The notes beneath the pieces were generated by a model. It was not told the origin of the DNA, made no database searches, and worked only from the letters and a program-made list of their open reading frames with translations. Below, piece by piece: positions 47,330 to 59,140 of a DNA stretch of 64,000 nucleotides (the stretch's first letter is position 1; each line of letters begins with the position of its first letter). The translations under genes were made by a program, and so were the position numbers. This stretch comes from Aphelocoma coerulescens (taxonomy: Eukaryota; Chordata; Aves; Passeriformes; Corvidae). The DNA lies in contig NC_091020.1 in NCBI RefSeq assembly GCF_041296385.1, positions 31,266,001 through 31,330,000 of the forward strand, in the 5' to 3' direction.

Positions 47330-49021
47330 TGAGTTTGAGAAATTACCAGAATACAGGTTTCATTAAGACTTGCTTTTTTATGCAGATGACAAAGAGAAAT
47401 TGGAGCCAGTGGTGTCTTTGCTGAAAAGACTCCATTAGACTGCCATTAGTTGCTAATAATATATCATAATTATTTTTACAGGGTTAAGCTTGTCTCTTTC
47501 CTCATCCACCTGCCTTGCAGAGATAACCTCTAAGAATATCCTGATGGACTGTCAGGCTCCTACTCAAAAGCTTTCCCTTAGCTAAATTTTCTAAACAATT
47601 CAGTACCTATTAAAGATTGGGAGAATACAGAGACATGGCCCTTTGTCTTCCCAATTTACATTCTCATATAACTCCACTCAATGCCTAGTCAGACTCTGGA
47701 ATAATTTGATTTTTCTTCCATTATTACTATGCAAAGATGTTCTGTATATTAATGAAACATCCATTCATTCTTCATAACACATTTGCCATTAACTACACAA
47801 ACACTTGACTGTAGTTAAAGAATTGTTCATCAGATATGTCACATCTCTTATTTGAAATATCCATTTTATTTATTGTGTGTGGCATGGTTTTCAAAAGTTT
47901 GACCCTTAGTAGTGCATATTTCTACTTGAAAATGAAGAATAAGCTCTCTGCTGAGACACGTATTTTTGAATGTACGTGTGTGGTTGGAAATACTAAAAGT
48001 TGATACTTCATTTTCTTCTTAAGTGCTTTGCCTTGCAGTGAAGCTTATCAGTGAATCTGTCAGGTCTAGTGGCAGCATCTGCTGCCTGACCTTTATGCAA
48101 GTGTGTTAGATGATTTTAATCGTAGAGCTGAGCACCACTGCTGGATAAATATGAACAGCAGAGCAGCTGACTTAACTAAGCCTCACCAAGAGGCTTCTTC
48201 TATTTTTCTGCTTAAAATCCTGCTTCTGTAGGCTGAGTCCTGCTATGCACTACACTTCTTTAAGCCTGGAATTAGCTCCAACATCCCGAGGGGAGAGGCA
48301 GGCAAATGGTCTGTCCCTAGGAGTAGGCATTGGTGACTCGACCAGGAAACACTGATGAGATTCTCCAGCTTAGACCTGAGTGTGACACGAACTAAAATCC
48401 ATGAGCCTTCCAGCAGGGAGAGTCTGGCACAACAGACCCATGGCAACTTGGGAGAAGGGCTGGCTCAGGTCACAATAACCAGCAAAGCTGCTTGCATGAG
48501 AAGGTCAATGACTTTTTCTGCCACTATGGAATGATATCTTCACACAGCATGAAATGCTAAATACTCATTTTCTCAAACTGCATTAACATAATTTAACTAA
48601 GGGCCATGTATCTGCATTCTGGACTATTTTTCATTGCAGGGGCTTCAGCTGGTGACATGACCTCACCAGCACATTTGAGTCCCCACTGCAGAGACCGTCT
48701 GAACAAAAGCCAAGTTTAATTATAATATGAAAATTTCCACAAGGAGAGTGAACCAGACTTCCTTGTACGAAACCAGAAGATGCTGCAGTGCTCTCCAGAG
48801 AACGCCACAGGTGTAACCAACAATAACAAAACCCAGACTGGAGCAAATGGCAGTATTTTCTGGGAAATGTCTCCCAGAAAAAAATAGATGAGATGGGAGG
48901 GGGGTTTTGTATTCTATTTGAATAATGCTAAATTTGCAGACATGGAATTTGGGAAGAGACAAAAACTATTAATGCATTAACATTCAAGTTTCAGGAGAAA
49001 ACAAGAAGACATCTCGATTTG

Positions 49022-49145
49022 TGGAAACATCAAAACCCAACTGGATGTGGGCAGCCTGCTTCAGCTGACCCTGCTTGAGCAGGGAGGATGGAATGGGTCA
49101 TCTCCAGAGGTCCCTTCCAACCTAAAGGATTCTGTGATTCTGTGA
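49022..49145 (+). mobile_element. CR1 LINE 3' fragment
   Basis: The sequence ACCCTGCTTGAGCAGGGAGG then GTCATCTCCAGAGGTCCCTT, CCAACCTAAAGG and two exact ATTCTGTG units (49129-49144) is the classical 3' end of a bird CR1 element in sense orientation. The upstream part, CATCAAAACCCAACTGGATG, also belongs to the CR1 3' UTR. The copy is truncated at its 5' side after about 125 bp. It is well preserved, hence younger than the relics at 29 and 32 kb. It codes for nothing. Confidence 0.92.
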
Positions 49146-49386
49146 CACTAAAAGCATCAGAATAGTTTTTTTCTTCATGTTTTCGAAGGGTTTGGGTATT
49201 TCTGCCTTAAGCAGGAGGGGAGATTTCTCTTCCAAACTCAATGCTTCTAGTTTAGAAGTGCTAAAATATTTTCAGAAGTTTTAAGCTGTTTTGAGTTGGC
49301 ATTTCAGAATGACACAGATGAAGTATAATTTTTTTAAGCTGGGGTGACAGAGGAATAAAGCCTAAGTGACTTCCAAAAGAAAAGAG
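49146..49386. other. Spacer between two facing CR1 3' ends
   Basis: These 241 bp of A+T-rich unique sequence separate the plus-strand CR1 that ends at 49145 from the minus-strand CR1 whose 3' end is at 49387. No gene or repeat is visible inside. Confidence 0.6.
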
Positions 49387-49563
49387 ATCATAGAATCATT
49401 AAGGTTGGAAATGACCTCTAAAATCATTGAGTCCAGTTTACCCAGAACCACCATGTTCACCACCAAACCATATCCTCAAAGGGCCACATCCACATATTTT
49501 TTGAACACTTGCTGGGATGGTGATTCCACCACTTCCCTGGATAGCCTGTTCCAATGATTTTTC
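49387..49563 (-). mobile_element. CR1 LINE 3' fragment (end of ORF2 and 3' UTR)
   Basis: The plus strand starts with ATCATAGAATCATTAAGGTT. It then shows GGAAATGACCTCTAAAATCA, CACCACCAAACCATATCC, GGGCCACATCCACATATTTT, GGGATGGTGATTCCACCACT and CCCTGGATAGCCTGTTCCAA. This is the reverse complement of a CR1 3' region, so the element reads on the minus strand. It is truncated after about 177 bp; the following 25 bp may be a badly diverged continuation. It is the same region of CR1 as the copy at 21.6 kb but with a clearer octamer tail. Confidence 0.93.
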
Positions 49564-51061
49564 AGTTTGAGTCAAAAAGAAAAAGTTTTGTTTGTTTTGC
49601 CAAGATAAGTTGATTTTTACTATTATTTTTAGGTTCAGCCCTAGAAACAAGATAAGAAAAATTTCCATCTCAGCTTTTAAATACTGTTACAAGAAGGTTC
49701 TTGATCTCTAGTATGAGCTGTGTGCCAAAAAAACCTAAGTGAAACCGAACCACAGGAACATTGTTCTGGGTTTTGGGTGCTTTCAAAGCTCAGAGATGCC
49801 CCAAAAGTAATTTATTCCAAGCAATATGAGACATAAGCAGCCTTAATTTAACATTTCAAGTTGTGAAAGATGAAGTGTCAAATTTCCATCTCTTATTTTC
49901 TGCTTAGATTTGTTCAAACAAATCAGCATATTTCAGGAACATTTCCACTTTCTTTCATCTACCTGGTTGTTCCAGAAGGCTTAACATGTACTATTTCCTT
50001 TTCTTATCCAACCACTTGAATAACATCTGCCCTCTTCGTCAGCTTCCTAAAATAACCACCTTTGGCATGTTAGAAAAGATTTTTCATTCTCTGGTACAAA
50101 ACAGCAGTCAAGTAATGAACTGAGGGCTCAGCCCAGCAAATATTTAATTTGGCAAGTTCTAAGTTTTAACTTGTGATATCTCATCTTTGCATTCAAATGT
50201 CCAAAACAGGTGATACATGAGTAATGCAAAAAGCCAGAAACAAACACCACAGCATTTAGAAAATAGCTGCAGGGGTTTTTGCTATGGAAATTATTTCTGC
50301 CTAAAACATCAACCCAGAGTAATTGTATATTTTGTTTAGAGTGACAGCTGAATTTTTCATGTATTTGCTGCCTTTTGATGGCAGATAAGTGGGAAGGAAA
50401 ATGCACTCTCTGAAGGCTTTTATCAGAGAAAATCACAGTCAGAAAATTGTACCATGTAGCACAGCAATATTTCCATACTTTACTGCACTTACAGAGAGAA
50501 AACTGTTATTAAGGCTAACAGGGTGTCATATAAAAAGAGATGTTTCTTTTCACAGATCCTTTATGTGGCCAGAATTTTCCACCCTACAGTTGCAGGGGTT
50601 GGGAGGCCATTGCAGCAGAATTTAAAGCATTAGACTTTTCAGTGAAGTGCAGCTAATGTTTTAACAAGGAGATCCAACAAAATTCCTTCTGGCTCTGTAG
50701 ACTGTGATAAAACCCAGGATGGGACAGACCCACCCTGGGGAATCTGTTCACCTGTATTCCCAGGGGCCAGCATCCTGAACCAAGGAGGGAGCAGAAATCC
50801 ATCTCCAAAGCCTTGCCTTGCTGTGCAGAGCTCCGTTGTTCCCAGAAGATAAGGATCGCTCCTCCGGTGCCCTTCACGCCTGGTTTGCTGGGCAGACATT
50901 TCAGAGAGCGTCAGTAAAGGCAGCTGGGCAGCTACCCACTGAAAGGAGCTTCAGGACAGCCATTTGTTTTGGGGTTCTCTGGAGGACTTCAGTCTGCTTG
51001 AAAGGGAAAGAGCTTGTAAGGGACCAGACTGGAGAAAAACGGGGTGGGCTCCAGCAAAGGA

Positions 51062-51087
51062 GGTCTACTCCTGTGGTCTACTCCTGC
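51062..51087. repeat. 13-bp tandem duplication
   Basis: GGTCTACTCCTGT (51062-51074) is followed directly by GGTCTACTCCTGC (51075-51087), with one difference in 13. It is a small, probably recent duplication by slippage. Confidence 0.85.
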
Positions 51088-52541
51088 TGCTGCACTGACT
51101 CACATTTACTGAACCTAGCAATGCCCTAATTGCCTTCTGCTAAGCATGAGCCCTGACTCATAATAAGAGCTGCTATTTCTACTGTTAGGGATGAAATTCC
51201 CAATGGACAAACCCCTGCAGATTCACAGGAATCATCACAGCAGCTGTAAAACTGTTTCATCTCCCTATGACTCAATCGCGCTGCTAATATTTCAATTATT
51301 TGCAAGTTTTCTAAACAAAGCTATTCTGGGATGCTTTGGAAGCTCCAATCTTCTTCTCCAAAGACCAGCAGTTAGTCATGGCTTCATTCATCAGAAGCCC
51401 CTTCATCTCAGGAAGCAACTCACCTCACCATTGTTCTCAGCTGTGCTGCAGCTACTCCTCCGCATTCCCTTCCCCTGCAGGAGCACAGCATCTCCCAGAT
51501 CCAGTCCCCAGTGCCTTTCTGTTTGCTCTCTCCATGCATTATTGCAATAATAAAAGCAGCAGCTCCCTGAACCAGATTTCTTCTCAGCAGAGGGGTGAAA
51601 AATATCCAAGCCTTCTCTGCCATCTTTGCTTGGCAAGTGACAAGAAGCTCTGCACCCATTTTGTTCATTTAAAGCAATTTGAAATTTAAAAAACAACAAA
51701 ACCAAAAAAACCTCTCAAACACTCTTTCTAATCCCAGAGCAGTATTATCACAAAGGTGTACCTTCATCCCACTGTCAGGGAAAAATTAAGTGGAAAAAAT
51801 GAAGAAAAAATTCTCCCTTTTCCCTGACTATCCCAAACAGCTTGAAGATGAGGGCTGTGGCTGGTATCACAGCAGGCCCCCAAGGTAACGTTGCAAACAA
51901 TTCCCAACCCAAACCTTTCACTTTGCAAGCACAGAGCAAGCTCACAGGCTCCCCACAAGACCACGGAGGTTGCCTGGCTTGTACTAGGGACAGTTTGTTT
52001 GCATTAGGAAGAACTTCCTCATGGGATGTTGTACAGATTGACCCCCAGCCCTGAAGAGGGAAATCTGAACCTGCCATTAATCAAGTCCCATAACTCGTTG
52101 TATGCAAGTAAAACATCCTGAGCTGTTGTTTGGGTGTCCCTGTCACAAGATCCTGTCAATGTCTGTGCTTCTGATGAAACCTCCTTGTGGTGGAGTAATT
52201 GTTTTTGTTCTCCACACAGGTAACTGTTTGCTTTTTTGTTTCACATTATGGATTTCCTCTTTTAATTACCTGAACTCCACTCAGTGTTCAGAAATATCAA
52301 GCACAGCACTATGAAACATTTTTTTCTGGTCCTGCCAACACTCAACTCTACATCTACTGCTTCAGCAATAAATTGTTTTTACTTTATTTGGGATACTTCA
52401 GCATTCCACTAGGAATGGATAGAAATGCTGCAGATTTTATTTTCTTCTTAGTAACTGATCAGAGAGAATGGAGATAGCTCTCTAAAAAATAAAAACAGAA
52501 AACAATATCCTCATAAAAGCTCTTGGTTCTTCCTCAAGTTG

Positions 52542-52563
52542 AGCTTAATTTTAGCTTAATTTT
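52542..52563. repeat. 11-bp perfect tandem duplication
   Basis: AGCTTAATTTT occurs twice head to tail (52542-52552 and 52553-52563) and a decayed third unit, AATCTAATAG, follows. It is a slippage product without apparent function. Confidence 0.85.
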
Positions 52564-55560
52564 AATCTAATAGAGAAAGAGAGAATGGTTCTAAATGGAC
52601 AAAACTGTCAGAGATCTCACTGTGCAAAACAGCAGCCAAAATCACACATTTTTGACACACAAACCTCTTATGAAGTCATGACCATTCTCCTTTATGCTCC
52701 TCTTCTTCCCTTTAGAAAATTCGTTGTTTCTAGTTCTTTCACAAACGAGGTAAATACAATATAGAGTAGGACCTTAACAAGAAGAAGGAAAATGATACAG
52801 GAATAGATACTGGACATGGCCAAAGGCCATCTCTGAGGACTCTATCCACACTACCACTGAGATATTGGGAAAGCCCAAAGGTTGACATGGATGCATGTAG
52901 TTTTCTTACATTTTACAGGTTTTTTAGTTGCTGTTGCTTTACAAGAATAGATCCAGTAGGGTTATATATCCAGTGTATTTCATTCTGGACTTCAGCAGGT
53001 AATAGACCTGTTCATCTTTTCCAAAAAAAACCCCAAAAAAACTCAAAGAAACCCCACCTATTTCCTGCACTTCTACTTGGAAGATATCACTTTTTCAAGT
53101 GGTAACTACCGAAAAGTAGAGTGTAGGAATGTGAATAAGTGATATTACACAGGTTTTTTAAAGAGAAATATTGAAAAGACCTTGCAGATCACATAGTTCA
53201 TTTCCCTGGGAATTAAAGACCAAGAGGTCTTTATGATGTTTCAATATAATTTGAAGCCAGCATTATGTGAAATAAAAATTATCTGAACGCTCTCCTGTCT
53301 TGTAAATGGGATTAAAAAAATAAAACAAAGCACACTTTCCATCATGTCATGTGATACCTGATCACAGAATTTCAACTACTGCTACCAAAAGTACCATTTC
53401 TCCATATTTATGGTTTTTTACATAGTTCCACAGGAAAATTTAAAAGTTTACCTGCAGAGCAGGATATCAGCATTGCTATGTACAAGCCCAGCTCTGTGTA
53501 CCTGTGTGTGAAGGGAGGGAAACAAATTACAGGCACTTATCACCTTGGTTTTCTGACTCCAAGAAGGTGAAATGAAGGATCTTTTAGATGAGCAAGACAT
53601 TCTTGCACAAAACTCGCTCTCACTGTGTAAATAACTTCAATATTAACAATTCATTTCATTCAAACTGAGAAGTGGTTTGAAATAAAGGCACTATCATTTC
53701 CCATGACTATCGTACTTCACAAACACCAGGAGACACTGAGATCACTGAGATGGAACTTCTTTCATTTCACAGGAGAAAATGCTACTCTGGAAGCAATCAG
53801 TGGTCAGCAGAACATAATAGCAGCTGACATTTCAGGTCAATATGAAAGCAGTTTGGAGCCAGCCAATTTGGAAGTGTTCCAGTTTGTCACTTCATTGCTA
53901 ACGAAGACAATGTTGCAACATGTTTTGTTTAATATAAAAACCAGGATAGAATCATGAGAGAATTATTTCCCTCCCAGCTTCACCCCCCTCCAATCCTCTT
54001 TCCAAATGCAATTGTTCTATTTTTAAAAAGCTCATTTGTTCTTATTGTTCTTGCATCAAGCTGGCAGCTCACCCATCTGTCTCCCACTGTGCTTAAAAAG
54101 ATGTCATGATCCTGCAGTCCCAAACACAGCCCTGATGTTTCCACTGAACTAAAACACATCTGCAACGACAGCTTTCACTTAGGAGTAAAGCTATTTTTGA
54201 AACAATGACAACCTCACCAGTCAGACTTCAGATGGATCTATCAAAAAGAAAAAACAATAAAAAAACCCAAACCAGTGCCACCTTATGCAAGGGACCAGGA
54301 TGCTCATCGGTTAAGACATTAAACAAAGTTTATTTAAAGAATTCCCAGCTTCATCATGCATGTTGTTTGAGAGCAATACCTCACAAAGGTTGTTGGGAAA
54401 ATGAGTCTGCCTTTAGGGCTGCCCTTCACCCAAAATCCCACAGTAATGTCTTGAACAAACCCCCAGTCCGAGGATATCCCTCAGATCCATGATGGTAATA
54501 TCAGGTGAAACACTCCTTGAAAATTACTGCTTGTTCCAGGTCAGCCAGGAAAGAAAGTGAGCAGGTAACCAAACCAGTGCGCTAAAGTAACCATTTTCAG
54601 GGATTTAAACAGAATTCTTGCAAGTGACTGAAGTGACTGATCCACTATTTTGCAGGTTCATTGCAGGGATAAACAGTCTCATGGCCAAAATCAAACCACA
54701 TGTGCTTTTACTTGCCTAATAGCAGTGAAATCTAATGGAGAGAATCAGAAATGTAGCACAACATCAGTCCAAGTCCCCTCATATTCTCTGCTGCCTCAGG
54801 TTTTGGCTGTCTTGTTGAAGGCAGCAAGGCCTTCAAACCTGGGATTGGCTCTGCTGAAACGCAGTCTCCTCCAGACAAACAGCTCTGGTTTTAGATGAGA
54901 CCTCAAGTGCAAAGCAGCATAAACACTGAGAAGCTTTCAGACCTGGCACAACCTCCATCACAGTTTCTCACCCTAAACACGTGCACCCTGGTTCTCTCAG
55001 CAGATTCCATCACCATAGCTTGGGATTCAGCTAAGAGGCCCCAAGACTCTTTGGCCTTGTGGAAAATAGAGATTGAGGCACTTTTCTCTCTCTTAAACTT
55101 CTTCCCTGTGAATCAAGTCAGAGGCAGAGTAGACACACACTTGCCCTCAGTGTGTTTCATGGAATAAACAGGTTTGACAGCTGAGAATTTTTGGCAAGAA
55201 TTGCAAACAAACTTGCATTTTTTAAAGAGGCTTAAAGCAGACAAACAGCCAGGCTACTCTCCTCAGAGAGGAGCAAATCCTGAGGAGACCTTTTTTTTTC
55301 CTTATTGCATTAATGAATATTCTGTCACTTTAGTAGGCCAAACATAATTGTTCAAACTGCTATGCTGAGACTAATTGCCCTGTCATTTACAATTAGAGGT
55401 GTTAATATGGTCATTAAGATGTTACAAATGGCTCCTGAGCACCCTCCCAGGTCACCACGTGTATAGAGCACCCTGGGAAAGTAGCAGAAGGAGTTAGAGG
55501 TTGGGTGAGGTCTTGGTGCCATGAGAAACCTGACAAGGCAAGAACACACCACAGCCTGCC

Positions 55561-55575
55561 TTCCTTCCTTCCTTC
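55561..55575. repeat. (TTCC)3-4 microsatellite
   Basis: TTCCTTCCTTCCTTC follows GCCTGCC. It is a short pyrimidine tetranucleotide repeat. Confidence 0.8.
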
Positions 55576-58500
55576 AAAGCCCTTGCTGGCTGGTCAGCAG
55601 TGAAAACCAGGCCAGTTCAGAAAGGACTGCCACCTCTGCCACACCTCCCAGCCCGCTGACTCCCTCGCTTCCAGATGCTGCAACTCCACCAGCCCTTTCC
55701 TCCAGGAAGCCAAGCAAGGCATGTGGTGCCACAGCCTCCTGGCAGCAATTAGTCATCAGAATTAGACTGAGAGTTCATGTATAATCTTTCAAATTGAAAG
55801 ACCATCTTGTAATTAATTTCTTCTGTCCACAGAGCAGCTGACACACTAGAGAGGGGACAGTGAAGCCTTTAATCCATGTCCTATGGCTTAAGAGTGCAAC
55901 TGCACCCACTCACACAGAAAACTTCTCTCTGTTAACTGAGATGTTAAAACGTGGTAGGTGTCAGCTTGGTGAGTGCAGCCTGTGGACTTGTGTGCCATAT
56001 TAGCTGGAAGAGGCTGCATTTGCATGGAAGACTCCAGTCTCCAGCTACATTCTACTTTCAGATGGTCTGGAGACATTCTGTTTCAAGAGGTCAATTTTTA
56101 AAGAGGCAAGAACAAAAACATCCCTCTCTAAAAATAAACCAACTCCTGTGAAAAGACTTGGCGTCCCCATGTCAGGTTTCTGCAACTGGGAGAGAGAGAA
56201 TAGTCAGTCTGGTGTTGGCTTCCAGCCACAAGGAAGTTCATATCTAATATAACCAAGCCACATTAGAAAAAACTGAGCAGATAAGAAGCCAAATGCAACT
56301 CAAACCACAAAGCCTCCATTGAAAATGTGTTTTGACTTCAGAAGGGGGACAGGAAAAAAGAAGAGAGGATTAGAGATTCAGAGCCCAGCGCTCCTCTCAA
56401 TTGCCCCAGATTTACACCCATTATACTCCAGAAGAGTTGATCCAAACTCCTCTTTGCTGTGAGAAAGGCAAGTGCTTAACTTACATCAGCTGCAAAAACA
56501 TTTCCGATTTCTTATCTCCTTCCTAATTGCCATTCAGGGGACAGTGTGATGTGTGTCACGTCCAGCCTTTACCCATTTAGTCTGAAGGTTAAAAATGTCA
56601 CAACGGGTGTGGAGTAACCAGCATTTCAAAAAAAAGTTTGTAGATACAGAAGTCTGTTATTGCAAGTCCAATGAGAAAATAATGCTCTCTTTGTACTTGT
56701 TTTCTCTTGACAGACAGCTTAAATTAGGTTGCTGAATAACTTGGTACATGGTACAACAGTAAACCTGTCACAAAAGCATGTTAATCAAAGCACAACTGAT
56801 ACTTGACATCCCCCGGTGAAAGGCATTTTTATAGTGTTTCATTAAAATTGAAAGGAGGATTAAGAGGCCTATTTCTTGATTAATGTGTCTCTCTGACTGG
56901 GAGATGTAATCCTATCCATAACCTCAAATTACTGGAAACCAAATTAAATTTCTGCCAGCAGATCATTCCGAGCACATATGACACAGGGCACAAAAGTGTT
57001 CATTTCTTTACACTTTTTATCCAACCCTGAGACCCTTTGAGTTGCAAACACCACAGTGGGAGCTCCAGTGACACTCCAGGCTACGGGAAGAGAAGAGGCA
57101 GCCAGTGTGGAAGAAGCACAATGTCGGGATTTCTGTCAGGACACATCCTGGCTCTCCTTGCTGCCAGGTGACGGGGATCCTCCTGGGAACACCACTCTCC
57201 CTGGTGACCAACAGTACGATGAGAAGTGGACTCTTCCTCCCCACCACCACACCCTGATTCTGTGACTGAACCGAGGCCAGGAATTCAGTGTCAGGAGTGC
57301 ACATTCCCAGCTGGTGCAGGGACAGAGCTGTGCCGGGTAGTCCCAACTCTTCAGCCCACAGGGCAGCCGGCTCCCTGCCAGCTCCCACAGCCTCTGGGAC
57401 ATTTGCTTTCAAAACCCTTGTATCAGCAGTGCTTGGAGCCTGTGTGTGCCCAGGAGAAGGAACAAAAGATGATACAACCCACACTAATTTCAGCCTCCCC
57501 TACACCAGACAGGGCAAAGGCAGTACCAGGTCAGAAACTCAGCTGCAAACACAGCCCCGGCCACCTGCCAAAATCCCCACTTCACAGCATGCTCTGCTCA
57601 CACTCCGTGGCAAAATCCTGCGTGGCTAAATCCCAAGAAGCCTGAAACAGCTGGATATCCCGTTCAAACAAAACAGACCTATGCCTCGGTAGTCCATCAC
57701 AGCAGCATACGGCTGCATCTCCCTCAGACTCACTGTTTCTTCCAAGAGCAAACTCCAGCCGGGTTTTTGCAGCAGACCTGGCAGCCATAATCTGGCTTCT
57801 CAAAGGAAGATTAGATAAAATCACTGGCAGCTCTTCTGTTTCAGCCGCTTCCCCCTTGAAATATTCCCTGCCTGACTCAGCCTGACGGTTTATCTTCAGA
57901 GGACAATAGATGAACTAGAAGCCTAAATTCCAAAACGCACAAGAGTCGGAATCTCAGCTGATGCTCCTCATATCTCTGGGCTTCAGTAGTCCTCTCACTC
58001 CCAAGGCCATTAACACTTAGTGCCAGGAACAATTTATTCCATTAGATAAGGGCTAGAACTTTTCCAAGCACAACCTACATGCTGTGAGATGATAACAAGT
58101 CACCTAAGGCTACATCATGTTTCAGCTTTGATCTCCTCTTTGGTTGGTCCAGGTATCACTTGCCACATCTTCCCTCTGAAAGGCAGTGCTGTGTTGCAGG
58201 GGGAAGCCCTGGGATCTCAGTCTGCTGGGAGGCACTGCCACAGTCCCCACTACTCACCATCTCTGCCCACCCAGTGATACTGAGATCAGCTTGGAGTCCT
58301 GCTTAGCCATGAATAGCTGGAATTATTTGCTTAAACAAAACAAACCAAAAAAACCCCGAAAGACACATGTAACACTGAGCTCTGGAAGATGGCATAGCAT
58401 TAAACCCTTGTTTTTAAAACAACATTCAAATATGTTCATATACCTGACTTGCATTCTGAACAAGTAAACTTACTCCATATTTCTGCAAAGAGGATGAGTT

Positions 58501-59003
58501 TGTAACCCATCCACCCCCTCCTTAGATTTTTCATTCCCCACTGACTTCTCAGCATCTCTGTTCTAAACACCTCCGTTCTCACCCCTGTTTACAGGATCAG
58601 GTTAAAGCAGTCTGTGAAAAAAGGCAGAGTTCAAGAAATGGATGGGGCTGTGTTATCCTCAAAGTGTTCTAAGGGCAGTAAATATCAGGACTCTCCTCTC
58701 CCTCCCATACACGGCTCAATGTACACAACAGGAGAGCACATCTGAGAGATGAGCTTTGAGATACAGCCTTCTATAGTATCTGCAATAATTTAATAAGCTG
58801 TAAGCTGCTCCCAGAGCACGTTCATGGGAGAGAGGGGTTGTTGTTATTTTAGCCTTTGCAGCTTTGCTAAGCTTTGAACTCAGGGTATTGGGTTGAACAG
58901 CAGTAAATGCACTGAGAGTTGACTAATATTTTCCATTACACCATTTATATCACATAATCTTACACCTGACATTTCTTATTCTTATACTACATGCACTGCT
59001 TAG

Positions 59004-59020
59004 AAAAAAAAAAAAAAAAA
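59004..59020 (+). repeat. A17 homopolymer
   Basis: Seventeen A after CTGCTTAG and before GGCATGGG. No AATAAA lies in the preceding 30 bases, so a poly(A)-tail origin is not supported. Confidence 0.85.
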
Positions 59021-59120
59021 GGCATGGGTCTTTTGTTGCTATTTATAACATGCCAATAGATCTTAGTGAGTTTTACCAAAGGGCAGGTTAAAGAGTAATT
59101 AAAAATCTAGTCAGATTATT

Positions 59121-59140
59121 AAAAAAAAAAAAAAAAAAAA
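59121..59140 (+). repeat. A20 homopolymer
   Basis: Twenty A after GTCAGATTATT and before GGAAGGATG, only 100 bp past another A17 run. No polyadenylation signal or retroposon body is recognised upstream. Confidence 0.85.

Larger units (their letters stand above)
34411..49021. other. Gene-free unique sequence
   Basis: No credible exon is visible in 14.6 kb. Frames of 135-158 codons at 44128-44747 overlap on both strands in a G+C-rich pocket and look spurious. A G+C-rich pocket also lies at 37190-37250. Minor repeats are listed separately: CCAA at 36489, T12 at 39125, an 8-bp repeat at 45418 and a 10-12-bp repeat at 47296. The block 41025-41300 is A+T-rich, high-complexity sequence with many homeodomain-like cores and may be a conserved element. 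No transposon was recognised. Confidence 0.5.

Noticed and set aside
51995..52025. GCATTAGGAAGAACTTCCTC resembling a CR1 3' UTR word
   Set aside because: Only about 25 bp match and the neighbours do not fit CR1.
53170..53215. CR1-like words GAAAAGACCTTGCAGATCAC and TTTCCCTGGG
   Set aside because: The match is short and lacks the octamer tail and any body; chance or extreme decay cannot be told apart.
57017..57645. Overlapping frames of 113-155 codons
   Set aside because: Pro/Ser-rich products on both strands in a G+C-rich pocket, with no domain and no splice context.
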